From: Dendrophyllia cribrosa
Lineage: Eukaryota > Cnidaria > Anthozoa > Scleractinia > Dendrophylliidae
NCBI GenBank assembly: GCA_024195265.1
Contig: JAJLRJ010000005.1
Location: 36,330,105 to 36,394,104 of the forward strand
Length of the DNA stretch: 64,000 nucleotides
Direction: 5' to 3'
Below are positions 10,287 to 21,040 of this stretch, one piece after another. The notes under the pieces are model-generated. The model saw nothing but the letters and a program-made list of their open reading frames with translations. It was not told the origin of the DNA and ran no database searches. Within the stretch, counting starts at the first letter, position 1; every line of letters starts with the position of its first letter. The translations under genes and the position numbers were made by a program.

Positions 10287-10839
10287 TTAGGGCCTGTTTA
10301 CATGGAGGGAGGGTGATCCGGGTACCAGGGTCACCCTCCCAGCCGGGCTAACACATAGCCCGCCTTTACATGGGCGGGCTATTAGGGCGGGCTATCATAT
10401 AGGTGAGCTATCTTTTTTTTTGGCGGGCTCTTAAATTGTTTTGGCGGGCTCATGTTTTGGTGGACTTTTTTTATTGCAACGGCACGCTTTATTAAGCACG
10501 ACATATAAACAAACATGGCAGCAAGAAGAAAGGCTATAGCGGCGAGTTTGCTGTTTTTATTGCTTGTTTTCACGGGTAATTTCAAGTCAAAAGAAATAGC
10601 CCGCCTAGGAGGGTGACCCTGGGGTGACCGTTTACATGCAGAAAAGATAGCCCGCCTAGGAGGGTTACCCTGGCAAGCTGACAGGGTGACCCGGGTAGGC
10701 GGGTGACCCTGTCCATCATGTAAACACTTCAGTGTGCTTTGTAAAGAAATGTATGAAAAGTTGGCCCTCCCAGGGTAGCCCGGCTAGGAGGGTGACCCTG
10801 CTACCCAGGTCACCCTTCCTCCATGTAAACAGGCCCTAA
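10287..10839. mobile_element. 553-bp TIR element with 3-bp TSD
   Basis: The 30-bp ends begin TTAGGGCCTGTTTACATGG, with one mismatch between left and inverted right copies. GTG flanks both sides (10284-10286 and 10840-10842). A 3-bp duplication fits PIF/Harbinger or CACTA-like transposases. The interior is full of short palindromic units built from TAGCCCGCC and AGGGTGACCC in both orientations. There is no ORF of interest, so it is non-autonomous. Confidence 0.75.
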
Positions 10840-11547
10840 GTGGTAATTATTGGTGCACAATTCACATTCCACTATTGGGTTAATTTCGTTTATTCTGTTT
10901 ATAGTGTTCATATAAAACAGGTTTGGAAGACTTATCTTAGCTGTTTACTATACGGCTACTGTAAAAATGTAACAATAATTTCTGTAAAAAGGTAAAATAA
11001 TTTCTGTCGCACAATCATATTTACAAAATTAAAACAGTGGTTGTATTTGTGACTTCAGTTTTGTAATGAGAAATCATAAGCATTAATTTTTTCAAGTTTT
11101 ATAATTTGGGTTACCATAAAATGCATTCAATGTGACAAATGCTGTGTCAGGTCGTGTCAGTACAGCAGGACAACTAGTTGTCAGTTTAATAAAGCCTTTA
11201 CAAGTTTAATTTACAAGTGTAGCCATTGTTTTAGAGGTTGAAAGCTACACTTTAAATTATACAATAAAAGAGTTTTATTAAATTCACCCCAGATCTGTTT
11301 GCGCACGTGGTTGACAACGGTGAAAGGAAGCGGTGAATCCGTCGGTAAGCGTTTCGGTTTCAAAACAATGCATGCCATTTACTTTCACTCTCTTCGTGAT
11401 CAAGTGAAATCTATTAAATCGTTATATGTTCCAGAATACTTGGTGATTATTTATAGGTCACGTACCTTCTCCATCTTTAATATAAATGAAGCCTTGCGAA
11501 GGGATTAAGTTGACATGGCGTTAATTGCAGGAATGGCTCCGAGGCAT
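10840..11547. other. AT-rich non-coding stretch
   Basis: No coding region, RNA gene or clear repeat boundary is supported. A 69-codon ORF at 11299-11508 has no recognisable feature. Confidence 0.4.
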
Positions 11548-12048
11548 ATTTCCCTTTCGTAAACGGTCGGTGCCATTTTAGCGACACTTAGAAAAATTTT
11601 CACTAATTTTAGAATTATTTTTTCTATCAGAAAAAGAAAAATGCAATTAATTACCTAGAATCGAACCCGGAACCTCTGCATGTTAGCATCTCTCCTTTAC
11701 CACTAGACCACTGGGTTGATCCGGCAAATCAAAGAAAAATTTAATTATAAAAGGTGCTTTTCTTAATATATATCAATAACGGGTCACCCTAACCCTAAAT
11801 CTTACCTAACCGCGAATCTAGCTTAGATCTAATAATCGCTTTACCTAGGCCCAATTTTATCTAATAATGATAGCCTACTTTCGTCCCAATCCACGCATAA
11901 ACTAAAGAGAAATAGCATCGACCATTTCAAAAGGCTTGGTTACTAATGAATGCTAATGATGGCATCGACCGTGAAAAATGGCATCGACCGTTTGCTAATA
12001 ATGGCATCGACCGTTAAAAATGGCATCGACCGTTTACGAAAGGGAAAT
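11548..12048. mobile_element. TIR repeat enclosing a tRNA-like sequence
   Basis: Ends of about 31 bp match in inverse: ATTTCCCTTTCGTAAACGGT at the left and its complement at the right, differing at about one base. Five copies of ATGGCATCGACCGT lie near the right end. The interior includes a tRNA-like box A/box B sequence on the minus strand and an AATCTAGCTTAGATCTAATA block that recurs near 12490. No clear TSD is visible because another MITE sits against the right end. Confidence 0.6.
11654..11726 (-). repeat. tRNA-derived SINE-like segment, copy 1
   Basis: On the minus strand TGGTCTAGTGG (box A) and GGTTCGATTC (box B) are spaced as in a tRNA. The two acceptor strands do not pair, so it is not a functional tRNA. 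Downstream sequence (TTGCATTTTTCTTTTTCTG) is shared with copy 2, as in a SINE family. Confidence 0.6.
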
Positions 12049-12051
12049 CAG

Positions 12052-12267
12052 GGGAATAAGTTCGTGTTCCAGTATCCTGTATGATGCCTAGTGATGTTGG
12101 ATGATGTCTAGTTCCATTAGATGATTTCTAGGGAAGTTGATTAGGTCTAGCAACGTGCGATGATGTGTAGTGATGTTCCATGACGGGTGGTTAGGATTGG
12201 TGGTGGTTTAGGGGACAACATTGTTATTGATTTTCAATTTGGTGTACTGGAACACGAACTTATTACC
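12052..12267. mobile_element. hAT-type MITE with 8-bp TSD
   Basis: The direct repeat GAAATCAG flanks the element (12044-12051 and 12268-12275). Ends read GGGAATAAGTTCGTGTTCC and the near-inverse GGAACACGAACTTATTACC. The 8-bp duplication is the hAT hallmark. The interior holds short GATGATGTCTAG-like repeats and no ORF. Confidence 0.8.
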
Positions 12268-12354
12268 GAAATCAGCGGCTCCGAGCGACACTTAGAAAAT
12301 TTTTCACCAATTATAGAATTTTTTTCCTATCAGAAAAAGAAAAATGCAATAAAT

Positions 12355-12431
12355 CACCTAGAATCGAACCCGGAACCTCCTGCGTGCTAACATCCCTGCT
12401 TCACCACTAGACCACTGGGTTGATCCGGCAA
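12355..12431 (-). repeat. tRNA-derived SINE-like segment, copy 2
   Basis: Second copy of the box A/box B sequence (TGGTCTAGTGG and GGTTCGATTC on the minus strand). Flanks on both sides resemble those of copy 1 over about 280 bp in total, from about 12290 to 12570. The acceptor stem again does not form. Confidence 0.6.
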
Positions 12432-13089
12432 ACCCCACAAAATTTTAATTATAAAAGGTGACCCTATCCCTAAATCTAACCTAATCGCGAATCTAGCTTA
12501 GATCTAATAATCGCTTTGCCTAGGCCTAATTGTATTTGATAATAAAAGCCTACTTTCGTTCTTATCCAGGCACAAACAAAAAAAAGAGAGAGTTGAATGC
12601 TAATGAGGTCAGCGGTTTCCTTTCAAACGGCTCGGAGCCATTCCTGTATTTAACGGCTATTATTAAGTTGTGACATGTCTCGCTTTTTAGGATGGGCCGA
12701 CCTCGCCTTATTGATACGACAGACACTAAAGAACAGATAGTATTGTTAAATATTAGCACGATGAAGTTAAAATAAAAGCTTAAAACAACCTCTCATACAA
12801 ATAAACACGTGGACGGTGGTAAGTTTTGGCGCGTATAAACTCATGAAATAAACACGACAACCCAATGCTTGTTATAGCATGAAACAGATATCATTCCATT
12901 GAAATATCCAAATGAGACTTACCATTATATGTAACATTCATACAGTTCTTCGTATGAAGTCAGTGGACAACAAAAACCTCGCAAACATGAGCTCGTTCGA
13001 TCCTTCAATCCCAGACTGTTGTTTACGTTCATTGTTACCGCGTCCAGCGTTTCGCAATCCCTTGCACGTGACAGCGGCCGTTTGAAAAA

Positions 13090-13265
13090 GTGGGCGTAAA
13101 ACGGAATCCATTTTCGATTTTACGCCCACTTGTAAAATGTCGGGTGTTTTAGGCATTTTATACATGGCTGACATCTTCCCTTCTTCGACAGTCGCTTGGA
13201 AATGCGTTTCGGCGTAAAATTTGCAGAAGACTTGAACTTTGCCTTGCTGGGCAAAAGCAAAATTA
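13090..13265 (-). repeat. dispersed repeat, also at 57.9 kb
   Basis: The minus strand of this stretch matches 57880-58023: shared text includes TTTCCAAGCGACTGT, GCCATGTATAAAA and a GTGGGCGTAAAAT-like block. Here it overlaps an open frame (12938-13273) and at 57.9 kb it does not, so I treat it as repeat rather than gene. Confidence 0.6.
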
Positions 13266-13479
13266 GCAGACAAATTTAATTACACAAAGAAATGAAGAGA
13301 TATTATTATATTCGTACACTTGACAATAAACAGAGAACGTCAATAACATAAATTCGTGTCCACCTAGAATATCAATGAGAAAAATGGCCAGAAAAAAGTC
13401 CCCGAAGCCCGTATTAAAACTCGAGAACTAAATTACCGGAAGTCAAAATATCATTTCTGTAGTGTCCAGTACCACTCTC

Positions 13480-13640
13480 AACTTTTTTGTGGTGACCAGT
13501 ACCACACGGAAAGTGGCCGCCATCTTGAATCAACTTTTTTGTGGTGTCCAGTACCACACGGAAAGGGGCCGCCATCTTGAAACAACTTTTTTGTGGTGTC
13601 CAGTACCACACGGAAAGTGGCCGCCATCTTGAAGTGGGCG
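13480..13640. repeat. three-copy tandem repeat
   Basis: Three units of about 54 bp centred on TTTTTTGTGGTGTCCAGTAC and CGGAAAGTGGCCGCCATCTT. No coding evidence. Confidence 0.85.
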
Positions 13641-13654
13641 TAAATAAAATTAGC

Positions 13655-14070
13655 TCGTGCGGCCAAGCTCGTGCCGGTACGGCAACGAGTCAAGGATTGG
13701 CCTGTGTTTTTTTTTTCTTTTCCTCCGTGTTTTCGTATCCACTTTTGTACATCGCGTTAGATCTGGGTACAAGAATACGTACGCATGCACTGCGAGAAAA
13801 TTTTGAGCCTGCGATACTTGGGATTCGGTGGCGTCGTTTTGCAAGCAAAAGCGAGCAAAAGCAAAACAAATTTGGGTTTTATTGTTTGTTGCTGTTTACT
13901 CGTGACGGATACGGCAACGAGGTAAAGTTTGCTCTCCATTTTTTTTATTTTATTCTTTTTGTTTTCGTCTGTTATTTGTGCATCGCATTAGATCTGGGAC
14001 ATTTCTGGGTACGAGAATACGCACGCATGCAAGCAGAAGCGAAACTAATTTTGGTTTCATTTGCCTGTTG
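13655..14070. repeat. diverged tandem duplication
   Basis: Two related units of about 200-240 bp. Shared blocks include TACGGCAACGAG, a T-rich tract, ATCGCRTTAGATCTGGG and GAATACGYACGCATGCA, at about 13678-13793 and 13910-14030. It abuts the left flank of the Polinton. Confidence 0.6.
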
Positions 14071-14385
14071 TTGTATTACATAAGTGTTCCCCCCACAAGT
14101 AACGTACATTACCGGTACGGGTACAGGCTACCGGGTAGCCTCTTGTTAGGTTTAATTCCTAAGACCCTTTTAAGATCCAATTAGGTGTTATTGCATATAC
14201 GTGTAAAAGCATGTATAACTATTTTCTTTGTTGGTTAACGTTTTTGTTTGGTTTTGTTTTGTTGCTTGTTTCAATAGTGTGTGATAGTATGTTTTACTTT
14301 CATTGGTTCATGAGTTGGAGGTCAAATGCAAATCCAAGATTAGTTAAAGTTCTCTATATAGCAAATGAATTTGTTTCTCACGATA

Positions 14386-14545
14386 AGTAGTATGGGGCGT
14401 TGGTGATCCGGGACCACCTGAATAAGCTGCCAAACGCCCGAGTTACCGGCCCCCGCGGACTCATTGCATTCGTCCTGGGGGCCGGTAACTCGGGCGTTTG
14501 GCAGCTTATTCAGGTGGTCCCGGATGACCAACGCCTCATACTACT
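14386..14545. repeat. left terminal hairpin of Polinton
   Basis: Two 69-bp arms (14386-14454 and 14477-14545) pair with about two mismatches around a 22-nt loop (14455-14476). It is repeated at the right end. The loop lies in the same forward orientation at both ends, although the element ends are otherwise inverted. Confidence 0.9.
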
Positions 14546-14603
14546 ATTCTGTTTGCATATGCTGATCCGGTACGAGACCACCAATTGGAGAAATCCCACC
14601 CCA

Positions 14604-14612
14604 TGTATATAC
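14604..14612 (+). promoter_or_regulatory. TATATA motif before polymerase B
   Basis: TGTATATAC lies 9-17 nt before the ATG at 14621, inside the TIR. The right TIR has the same motif before the exonuclease gene, so both terminal genes probably share this promoter. Confidence 0.6.
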
Positions 14613-14620
14613 CCACCCAC

Positions 14621-14860
14621 ATGGCAATGGCGGCTCAAGGTCTTGACTTCAATCCAAGGAACCAAGACTACTTCGGCAAATGGTTGCATGGCTACAAGAT
14701 GAACGTCCCTGATGACTACCAAATCAAGGACCTTAATGCTTTTTTCATAACCAATAGGGCGTCTATTCTCCAGAAAATAGCACGCGAAGTCACAGAGCTT
14801 GGCGGAGTGAAGGTCACTTTGTCATTCGATGTTCATTTTTCAAAGGAAGGCGATGACAAT
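14621..14860 (+). pseudogene. polB: Polinton DNA polymerase B, N-terminal segment
   Basis: This is the first 80 codons of the protein-primed family B polymerase that replicates Polinton DNA. The ATG at 14621 (start MAMA) is chosen because it lies just after the TATATA motif and matches the start of the right-end gene; the frame opens 12 codons earlier. Coding stops at 14860, where the 10.4-kb EnSpm-like element is inserted, and resumes in the same frame at 25301. Confidence 0.75.
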
Positions 14861-14876
14861 CACAGGGTGAAATAAG

Positions 14877-15470
14877 GCGTTTCCGTCTCCGTTTTGATAA
14901 CGGTTACTTAACGGAAACGTGAATTTCCGTAAGCGGAAATTCAACTATCCGTTGCGGGAAACACGAGTATACGTTACGTTTCAGTCGCTGCGGAGTCGCG
15001 GAAACGCATCACTTAAACTCATGTATCCGCAAGGTTTACGTCTTGCGTAATCCCCATTAACCGTCATGTTTACGCACCTCGTAAATTCGGCGGAAACACA
15101 ATTATCCGTAGGGTTTCCTGAATGCGGAAGTGCGGAAACTTTGAGAATTCGCTATTAACCGTCATGTTTACGCACCTCGTAAATTCGGTGGACACACAAT
15201 TATCCATAGGGTTTCCTAAATGTGGAAGTGCGGAAACTTTGAGAATTCGCTATTAACTGTCATGTTTACGCACCTCGTAAATTCGGCGGACAAACAATTA
15301 TCCATAGGGTTTCCTAAATGTGGAAGTACGGAAACTTTGAGAATTCGCTATTAACCGTCATGTTTCGCACCTCCGCGTAAATTCGGTGGACACACAATTA
15401 TCCATAGGGTTTCCTTAATGTGGAAACTTGAAGAATTCGAAAACCGCACTCTTAAACACGGCGGACACAC
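14877..15470. repeat. left subterminal GTTTCCG/CGGAAAC array
   Basis: Many copies of GTTTCCG and CGGAAAC occur between 14879 and 15150. Four roughly 98-bp tandem units follow, containing GTTTACGCACCTCGTAAATT and CGGAAACTTTGAGAATTCGC. Such arrays are transposase binding sites in CACTA elements. Confidence 0.75.
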
Positions 15471-16407
15471 AATTAACATTATTATTTCGTGAATGAAATA
15501 TAAAGTTGAAAATGGTTTGAGATCGGATAATCATTTCCTCTTACGTTGTAGACAATTAAACTAGCACTTATGAAATGTGGACGTTCATCGAGAATACCGC
15601 GCGATCGGTTCATGCTTCTTGGGCAACACAAAAATGCATGAACAGAAATTATTGTGTTGTGAAACTTCTTCAGACCTACAACAACTTCATTGAGAGTGGA
15701 TTTCGTTTTGTTTCCACCATTAAAGAGAAAGTTATCACAATATATGATAATTTCAAAATATGGTATATTTTTCTTAAACTCTGACGTAAAAAATGTCAAT
15801 ATAATTCTTTAAATTTTCATATAAATATACTTTTTCATTTACACTTGATTAGGCAAAAAATTCACAATAAATAAATAATTTTCAATAAAAAAGTGCTTTC
15901 ATTCCCTTATAATTTAAAATGTTGAGTTCCCAGCAAAAAAAAAACATCAAACAACAATTTGCAACTGGTAATGATGCAATGTTCTTATAGCAATAAATGC
16001 TATCAGCTTTATAAAGGCAGTGTGAAATAGAAATTTGAAAGGGGCATGTTCGCGGCTTTGCGCATGTCTCAGCATCACATATTTCTTCTCTTTCCTTTTT
16101 GCCAAATCGCTTTTTAACCTGTCAAGTTTGCATGTGGCATCAAATTCCGACTTTTGAATCGAGTCTTGTTTTTAATCCGTAGAGCGGATCATTGAAACAA
16201 TCAATAAAATTAAATTTGCATTCATATACTTCATCAATTATTTAAATTTTGTACGGGGACAATGCAAAAACAAAAACTAACGCATGCGGAAAACCGTGAA
16301 CATGTTTCTTTAAGAGGCACTTTATCATTACTATGGAAAATCAATAAATATTTAAACTGTCTTTCAGCCAGTCATCTTCCCCAAGAGGGACAGTTTTTAG
16401 GGAGTGG

Positions 16408-16695
16408 TCAGTCCGACATGTTTTGGTCAGCTACTCTTGAAATTTTAGTGGCTGTTCTTTTTTGCCTCTTGTTCACGTGAGCCTGATAAGTGGCATCCAG
16501 GACAGCCTTGATGGTCCTTAATTTCGTTCTCTCCCACTTAAGCGGCTTGACGTGCCTTGGTGGCGGCCCAGTTATTCCCTCCTCCTCTCCTTCACTTTCT
16601 TCGGAGGACAAAAAATCGACAGCATTGTCAAGTGCTAGCAATGCTGTAATTTTTTCTTTGTCCTGTGGAGGTATTTGACTTTTCCACCATTTCTT
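16408..16695 (-). CDS. acidic/basic protein fragment in EnSpm-like element
   Basis: An open minus-strand segment encodes an acidic cluster (DFLSSEESEGEEEG) followed by a basic, Lys/Trp-containing helix (HVKPLKWERTKLRTIKAVL). The style is familiar from cnidarian transposon-associated proteins, but I cannot name a family. A methionine at 16641 opens the frame; coding-like residues extend upstream to about 16695. It could be a downstream exon of the spliced model at 21041-24517, although the frames I tried from a nearby AG do not join cleanly. It ends at a stop at 16408. Confidence 0.4.
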   Translation of the reverse strand, partial: KKWWKSQIPPQDKEKITALLALDNAVDFLSSEESEGEEEGITGPPPRHVKPLKWERTKLRTIKAVLDATYQAHVNKRQKRTATKISRVADQNMSD

Positions 16696-17376
16696 TTCGA
16701 AATATCAGTTTCTGAAGACCAAGAAAAATGGATTAAAAGCTGGGTACTGTTGCACAACAAATTACACACAACTTACAAAGGTTTTGTTGCATGAAATTAC
16801 ATTTTGACAATCTCAGCGAAAGTCATTTCCAGAGCAACGTGAATTGGAAAACCATCAGTTGATGGTATTGTGTGGCTTTTGTTGTCATTATTCAGTTTTA
16901 CCATGATTATTTTGGCTGCCAAGACTCGTACCAGTGACAGTGTCTTTATTAATGTTAGTGTTAAAGTCTGATGTTATTGGTTGTGAGAATTCCATGTATG
17001 CTGTGCATATGTATGCTGATAGAAATCCATATATTTGTCATTGTAACTAATTAACTATCCATGTCTGATTTTCTTATCTATTGTTATTAATTTTCTTGGT
17101 GAGCTTTTGTCACTGTTCTGCATTTAGCAACCTGCCACAATTAACTCCAGATATGTGCAGGTTGCTATGACATTTTGTTTTCTTATCCAAGAAAATAGTT
17201 GTTGCTAATAAGACATAGATCAAAATGTACAGAATACCGGTACACACCTTATTGCAATAACATTGTCATATAAAAATGAAAAATGAAAAAAGCTAAATAG
17301 GAATTAAGAGCCAATGTCTGAAATTTTCGAAAATCGGGCGTCACTCACAAAATTTCGGATTTCTTCATATTCTTCT

Positions 17377-17408
17377 AACCCTAACCCTAACCTCTAACCC
17401 TAACCCAC
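17377..17408. repeat. short interstitial telomere-like tract
   Basis: CTAACCC is repeated four to five times with one interruption. This is the animal telomere motif (TTAGGG) at an internal site, too short to imply a former telomere. Confidence 0.7.
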
Positions 17409-17959
17409 AGAGGTATTGTAAAGTGATGTGAACATTTAACGATAATCGGTATTTTAAAATTAATAAAGGTGTCATTACTACATGTATCATGCCGATAGCT
17501 TACCCTTTTCACTCTCGTCAACGTCTCGTCATGATTCTATGCTGCTTTAGTTTTCCATTTTTTTTCTAATATCATCATCCTGTGTGCTCCGCCAGTACTG
17601 ACAAATAGCCCCTGAAAAAAAGGAAATGTAATAAATGTACAGTGTACATCAATATTAATTTGGTGAGTATACATGTAGGTACATGTAAACTCTGCCAAAA
17701 ATGGAAACTAACTAAACAACAAAATCTGAACATATTAGTATTTTCATGCACTCACACCCAAAAATTTATGCTGTATTTACTTGAATGAGTGCAAATTTCA
17801 CATTTCTTTTGTTTACTTTGTGGTGTACTGCTCACTCGAGAGGTGTTATTTCAACTTGTTTGAGCCTTTTATCAATAGATTATCCAAATTTATGGTAAAA
17901 CATGGACCTTTCCTTAAAATAAAAATGACTGTTTTCTTTAAAAGTAAGAACAAAAAGAA

Positions 17960-20028
17960 CAGTGGGAAAACGTACCTTAACGCTTATCCGTTAAACGGGT
18001 AAAAACGGACGGATAGCTAACGGACAACTAACGGGCGACTAACGGATAGCTAACGGACGGCTAACGGATAGCTAACGGATAGCTAACGGCCTTCAAAGCA
18101 TTTTAACGTTTTGTCCAAACGCTCTAACGGCCAATGGCTAACGGCTAACGGTTAATGAAAGCTTCTTAACGGTTGCGCAATTTGATCTAACGGATGGCTT
18201 GGGCCGTTAAACGGTAAGGCAAAAACTCTAACGGATGCCGTAAAAGCGTTAAACGCCTACCATTTACATATGACTGTAACGGCTAACTAAAAGCGTTTAA
18301 CGGTGGAGCAATGACTTTGAAACAGATAGCGTGTAGCGGTGGCTCGCATTCCACTGTAGTTACTAATTATTTTTAGCTCGATAAGACGACAACCAGCCGC
18401 TGTTATCAGACGGCGAGAAAGCGGCGGAAATCGAGTGATAAAAATCACAGCGGAGATCCCATCACAGCGTGCCTCAAATTTCAAGTTTTCCCCGTGTGAA
18501 AAACGAGAGTATTTAGTGTACGTGAATATTGAGAGTCCTAGCTAGAGATTTGGAAACATTGCCGACTCTGGCGGCTGTATTCGCAGGCTATAGGAATAAT
18601 AATATTTCGTCCGAGAGGTAAAAATGTTACAATTTGCATAATGTAAAAGTAATTTGAAACCTTTCCAGTAACGCATAACGCAGTTGTTTCATAAAACATC
18701 TCGCAATCAGACACACGAAAATATATCCAGTTTTTATTCCTCTGTATCCGAAACACAGAAAAGAAAATTAAATGAAAAAGTGATCGCTTTAAGGTTATTT
18801 TCGCCCCAGAAACATTCACTAGCGCAAGCGAAACTCGCAAGAAACGTATCGCAAAACACCGCGTGTATTATTGTTACATCTTCAATCGGCGGTGAATTTT
18901 TGCACCCAAAGTTTCAGTTGGCTGTTCTGTTCCTTCAACTTCACGAAATAAAAATTCATGAAAGGCAAAAATTCGAAAGAAGTGAAATTAAAAAAGCGTT
19001 ATACGCAAATTGAGACGCCACCAAAGTTTCGACCCGCGGTGCACCCACGAATCTTTCAGTTTATTTTGCGTGGTCCTGATCCGGGGTCAAAACAACTCTT
19101 CGTTTTGCTGGAACTATTCCCGTCAATATCATAACACATTTTAAATGAAGTTTACAAATTTAATCAAAGTTAACGACAGAAGTGATAATTTAGGAGGAGA
19201 GAAACAAATTTAGCCCTTTGAAATAGGTAAAAATGTTGCAATTTGCATAATGTCAAAAGTAATTTGAAACCTTTCCAGTAACGCATAAATGATAACGCAG
19301 AGATTCCATAAAACATCTCGCAATCAGACACACGAAAATATATCTAGTTTTTATTCCCCTGTATCCGAAACACAGAAAAGAAAATTAAATGAAAAAGTGA
19401 TCGCTTTAAGGTTATTTTCGCCCGAGAAACATTCACTAGCGCCAGCGAAACTCGCAAGACACGTGTATTGTTTACATCTCCGACGGCGGTGAATTTTTGC
19501 ACCCGTAGTTTCAGTTGGCTGTTCTGTTCCTTCATTTTCACGAAATAAAAATTCATGAAAGGCAAAAATCCGAAAGAAGTGAAATTAACAAAGCGTCATA
19601 CGCAAATTGAGACGCCACCAAAGTTTCGACCCGCAGTGCACCCTCCCACGAACTTCGCGATGTTCTGCGAGACACGTATTCCTGGTTAACTTTATCGTTC
19701 TCTACCTAACGGCAATGGCTGCCGTTGTAACGGATGTCATTTTTTTCTAACGGCTTTTTTACCCGTTAAACGGACGTTGTTTTTTTTCTAACGGCTCTGC
19801 CAGCCGTTCTAACGGATGCAATTTTTTTGCTAACGGTTATGCTGACCATTCTAACGGTCTGGCGTTTAACGGTTAGTCTAACGCCTCTAACGTTCTTGAG
19901 AAAGCTTTTTAACGGATGACTAACGGATAACTAACGGATGACTAACGGATGACTAACGGATGACTAACGGATGACTAACGCTTTTACCCGTTTAACGGAA
20001 AAGCGTTAAGGTACGTTTTCCTGTGCAG
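17960..20028. mobile_element. nested element with TAACGG subterminal arrays
   Basis: Inverted ends share GGAAAACGTACCTTAACGC (17965 onward and complement ending about 20021), continuing about 40 bp into CCGTTAAACGGGTAAAA. Dozens of CTAACGG(A) units fill 18000-18310 in one orientation and 19700-19990 at the other end. This is the same architecture as the enclosing element but with another motif, suggesting a second CACTA-like family. No clear TSD was found and no transposase is visible. Confidence 0.65.
18600..19660. repeat. internal tandem duplication of about 430 bp
   Basis: Text starting AAAATGTTRCAATTTGCATAA recurs at about 18620 and 19230 and runs to GAGACGCCACCAAAGTTTCG in each (ending near 19035 and 19632). 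The copies are similar but not identical. Short open frames in both orientations are shared by the copies and I do not consider them genes. Confidence 0.75.
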
Positions 20029-20319
20029 GGTCACAGTTATTCATGCACAAGGATAAATTTCCAGTTTGTTTAAAGCAAAATGTACAATGTTATTACAGGT
20101 ATTTACATTTTACTTTGACACAGTGATTTAAGAATTACCATTATTATATAAACACCAATGAAATACCAGGTGAGCTTTCGCACGTAAACATCATATCTTC
20201 ACACGTGAGAATAACATGTTATCTTCACACGTGAAAAGATCACCGTTCTACTTTAGGACTACAAAAAAATATATTAAAGTGAAATGGTTTGATTTCATTG
20301 CTGTTTATATAATAAACAG

Positions 20320-20452
20320 AACATTACATGGCCGCTTGAAGATACAAAATTTCTCTTCACGTGTTGAAAAATATTTCACTCATTCGCGCATTTTTCAACA
20401 CTCGGAGAGAAATTTTGTATCTTCGTGCGGCCATGTACATGTAATATCCTCT
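20320..20452. repeat. imperfect hairpin repeat
   Basis: Arms containing GATACAAAATTTCTCT and AGAGAAATTTTGTATC are separated by about 45 bp, and CATGGCCGC/GCGGCCATG flank them. This looks like a small fold-back MITE. Confidence 0.7.
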
Positions 20453-21040
20453 ATATCTTGAATTCAAGTGATTTTATTCAGTGTCACACTGTTACTTTGA
20501 GGTGCAGCACTAATTCAAGATAATATAGTATCAGTGATGTGGTGATACAGTGTACTACATGTACAGGATTGCAAAACGTTAAAACAGTTGAACCTACATT
20601 TACAAGCCACCCTTAGGACATGTTAACTAAAAATACTTTGTGGGCATGGTCAAATACATTAGAGTACATTAATGTCTAGAAAGCACTTAAATGTAAAACA
20701 GTGGTGAATGCAATACATGCAGTAATGATCAATAACAACTCTGTAGTGTAGAGTGAATAAATCTTTTTCAAGTTTGGAATTTTAATACAGGTACATGTAA
20801 AATTAACAAAGACATGCAAACAGGGGACTGTCAAAGCATGGCTGTGACCACTGAATAGAGGTGACTGTTTAATACTCTTAGGCAGCAGATACAAAATTTG
20901 CATGGGCTAAAATACAGCGTATGGAACGGGCCACTTAATTAAATAGAGGGTGGCAACCTAATACAATCACTACGTAAAATAGGTTTAATGTACTTGGAGT
21001 GTAAACTCTGTATCCTGATCACCAGGAAATCCATACATAC

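Noticed and set aside
11654..11726. Functional tRNA gene
   Set aside because: Box A and box B are good, but the acceptor stem does not pair and the copies have different anticodon loops with shared flanks, as in a SINE.
14400..14702. ORFs reading through the terminal hairpins (MVIRDHLNKLPNARVTGP...)
   Set aside because: They arise from the palindromic stems on both strands at both ends. They were useful only for showing that the loop is flipped.
17377..17408. Chromosome end or fusion point
   Set aside because: Only four or five telomere-like units, with transposon sequence on both sides.
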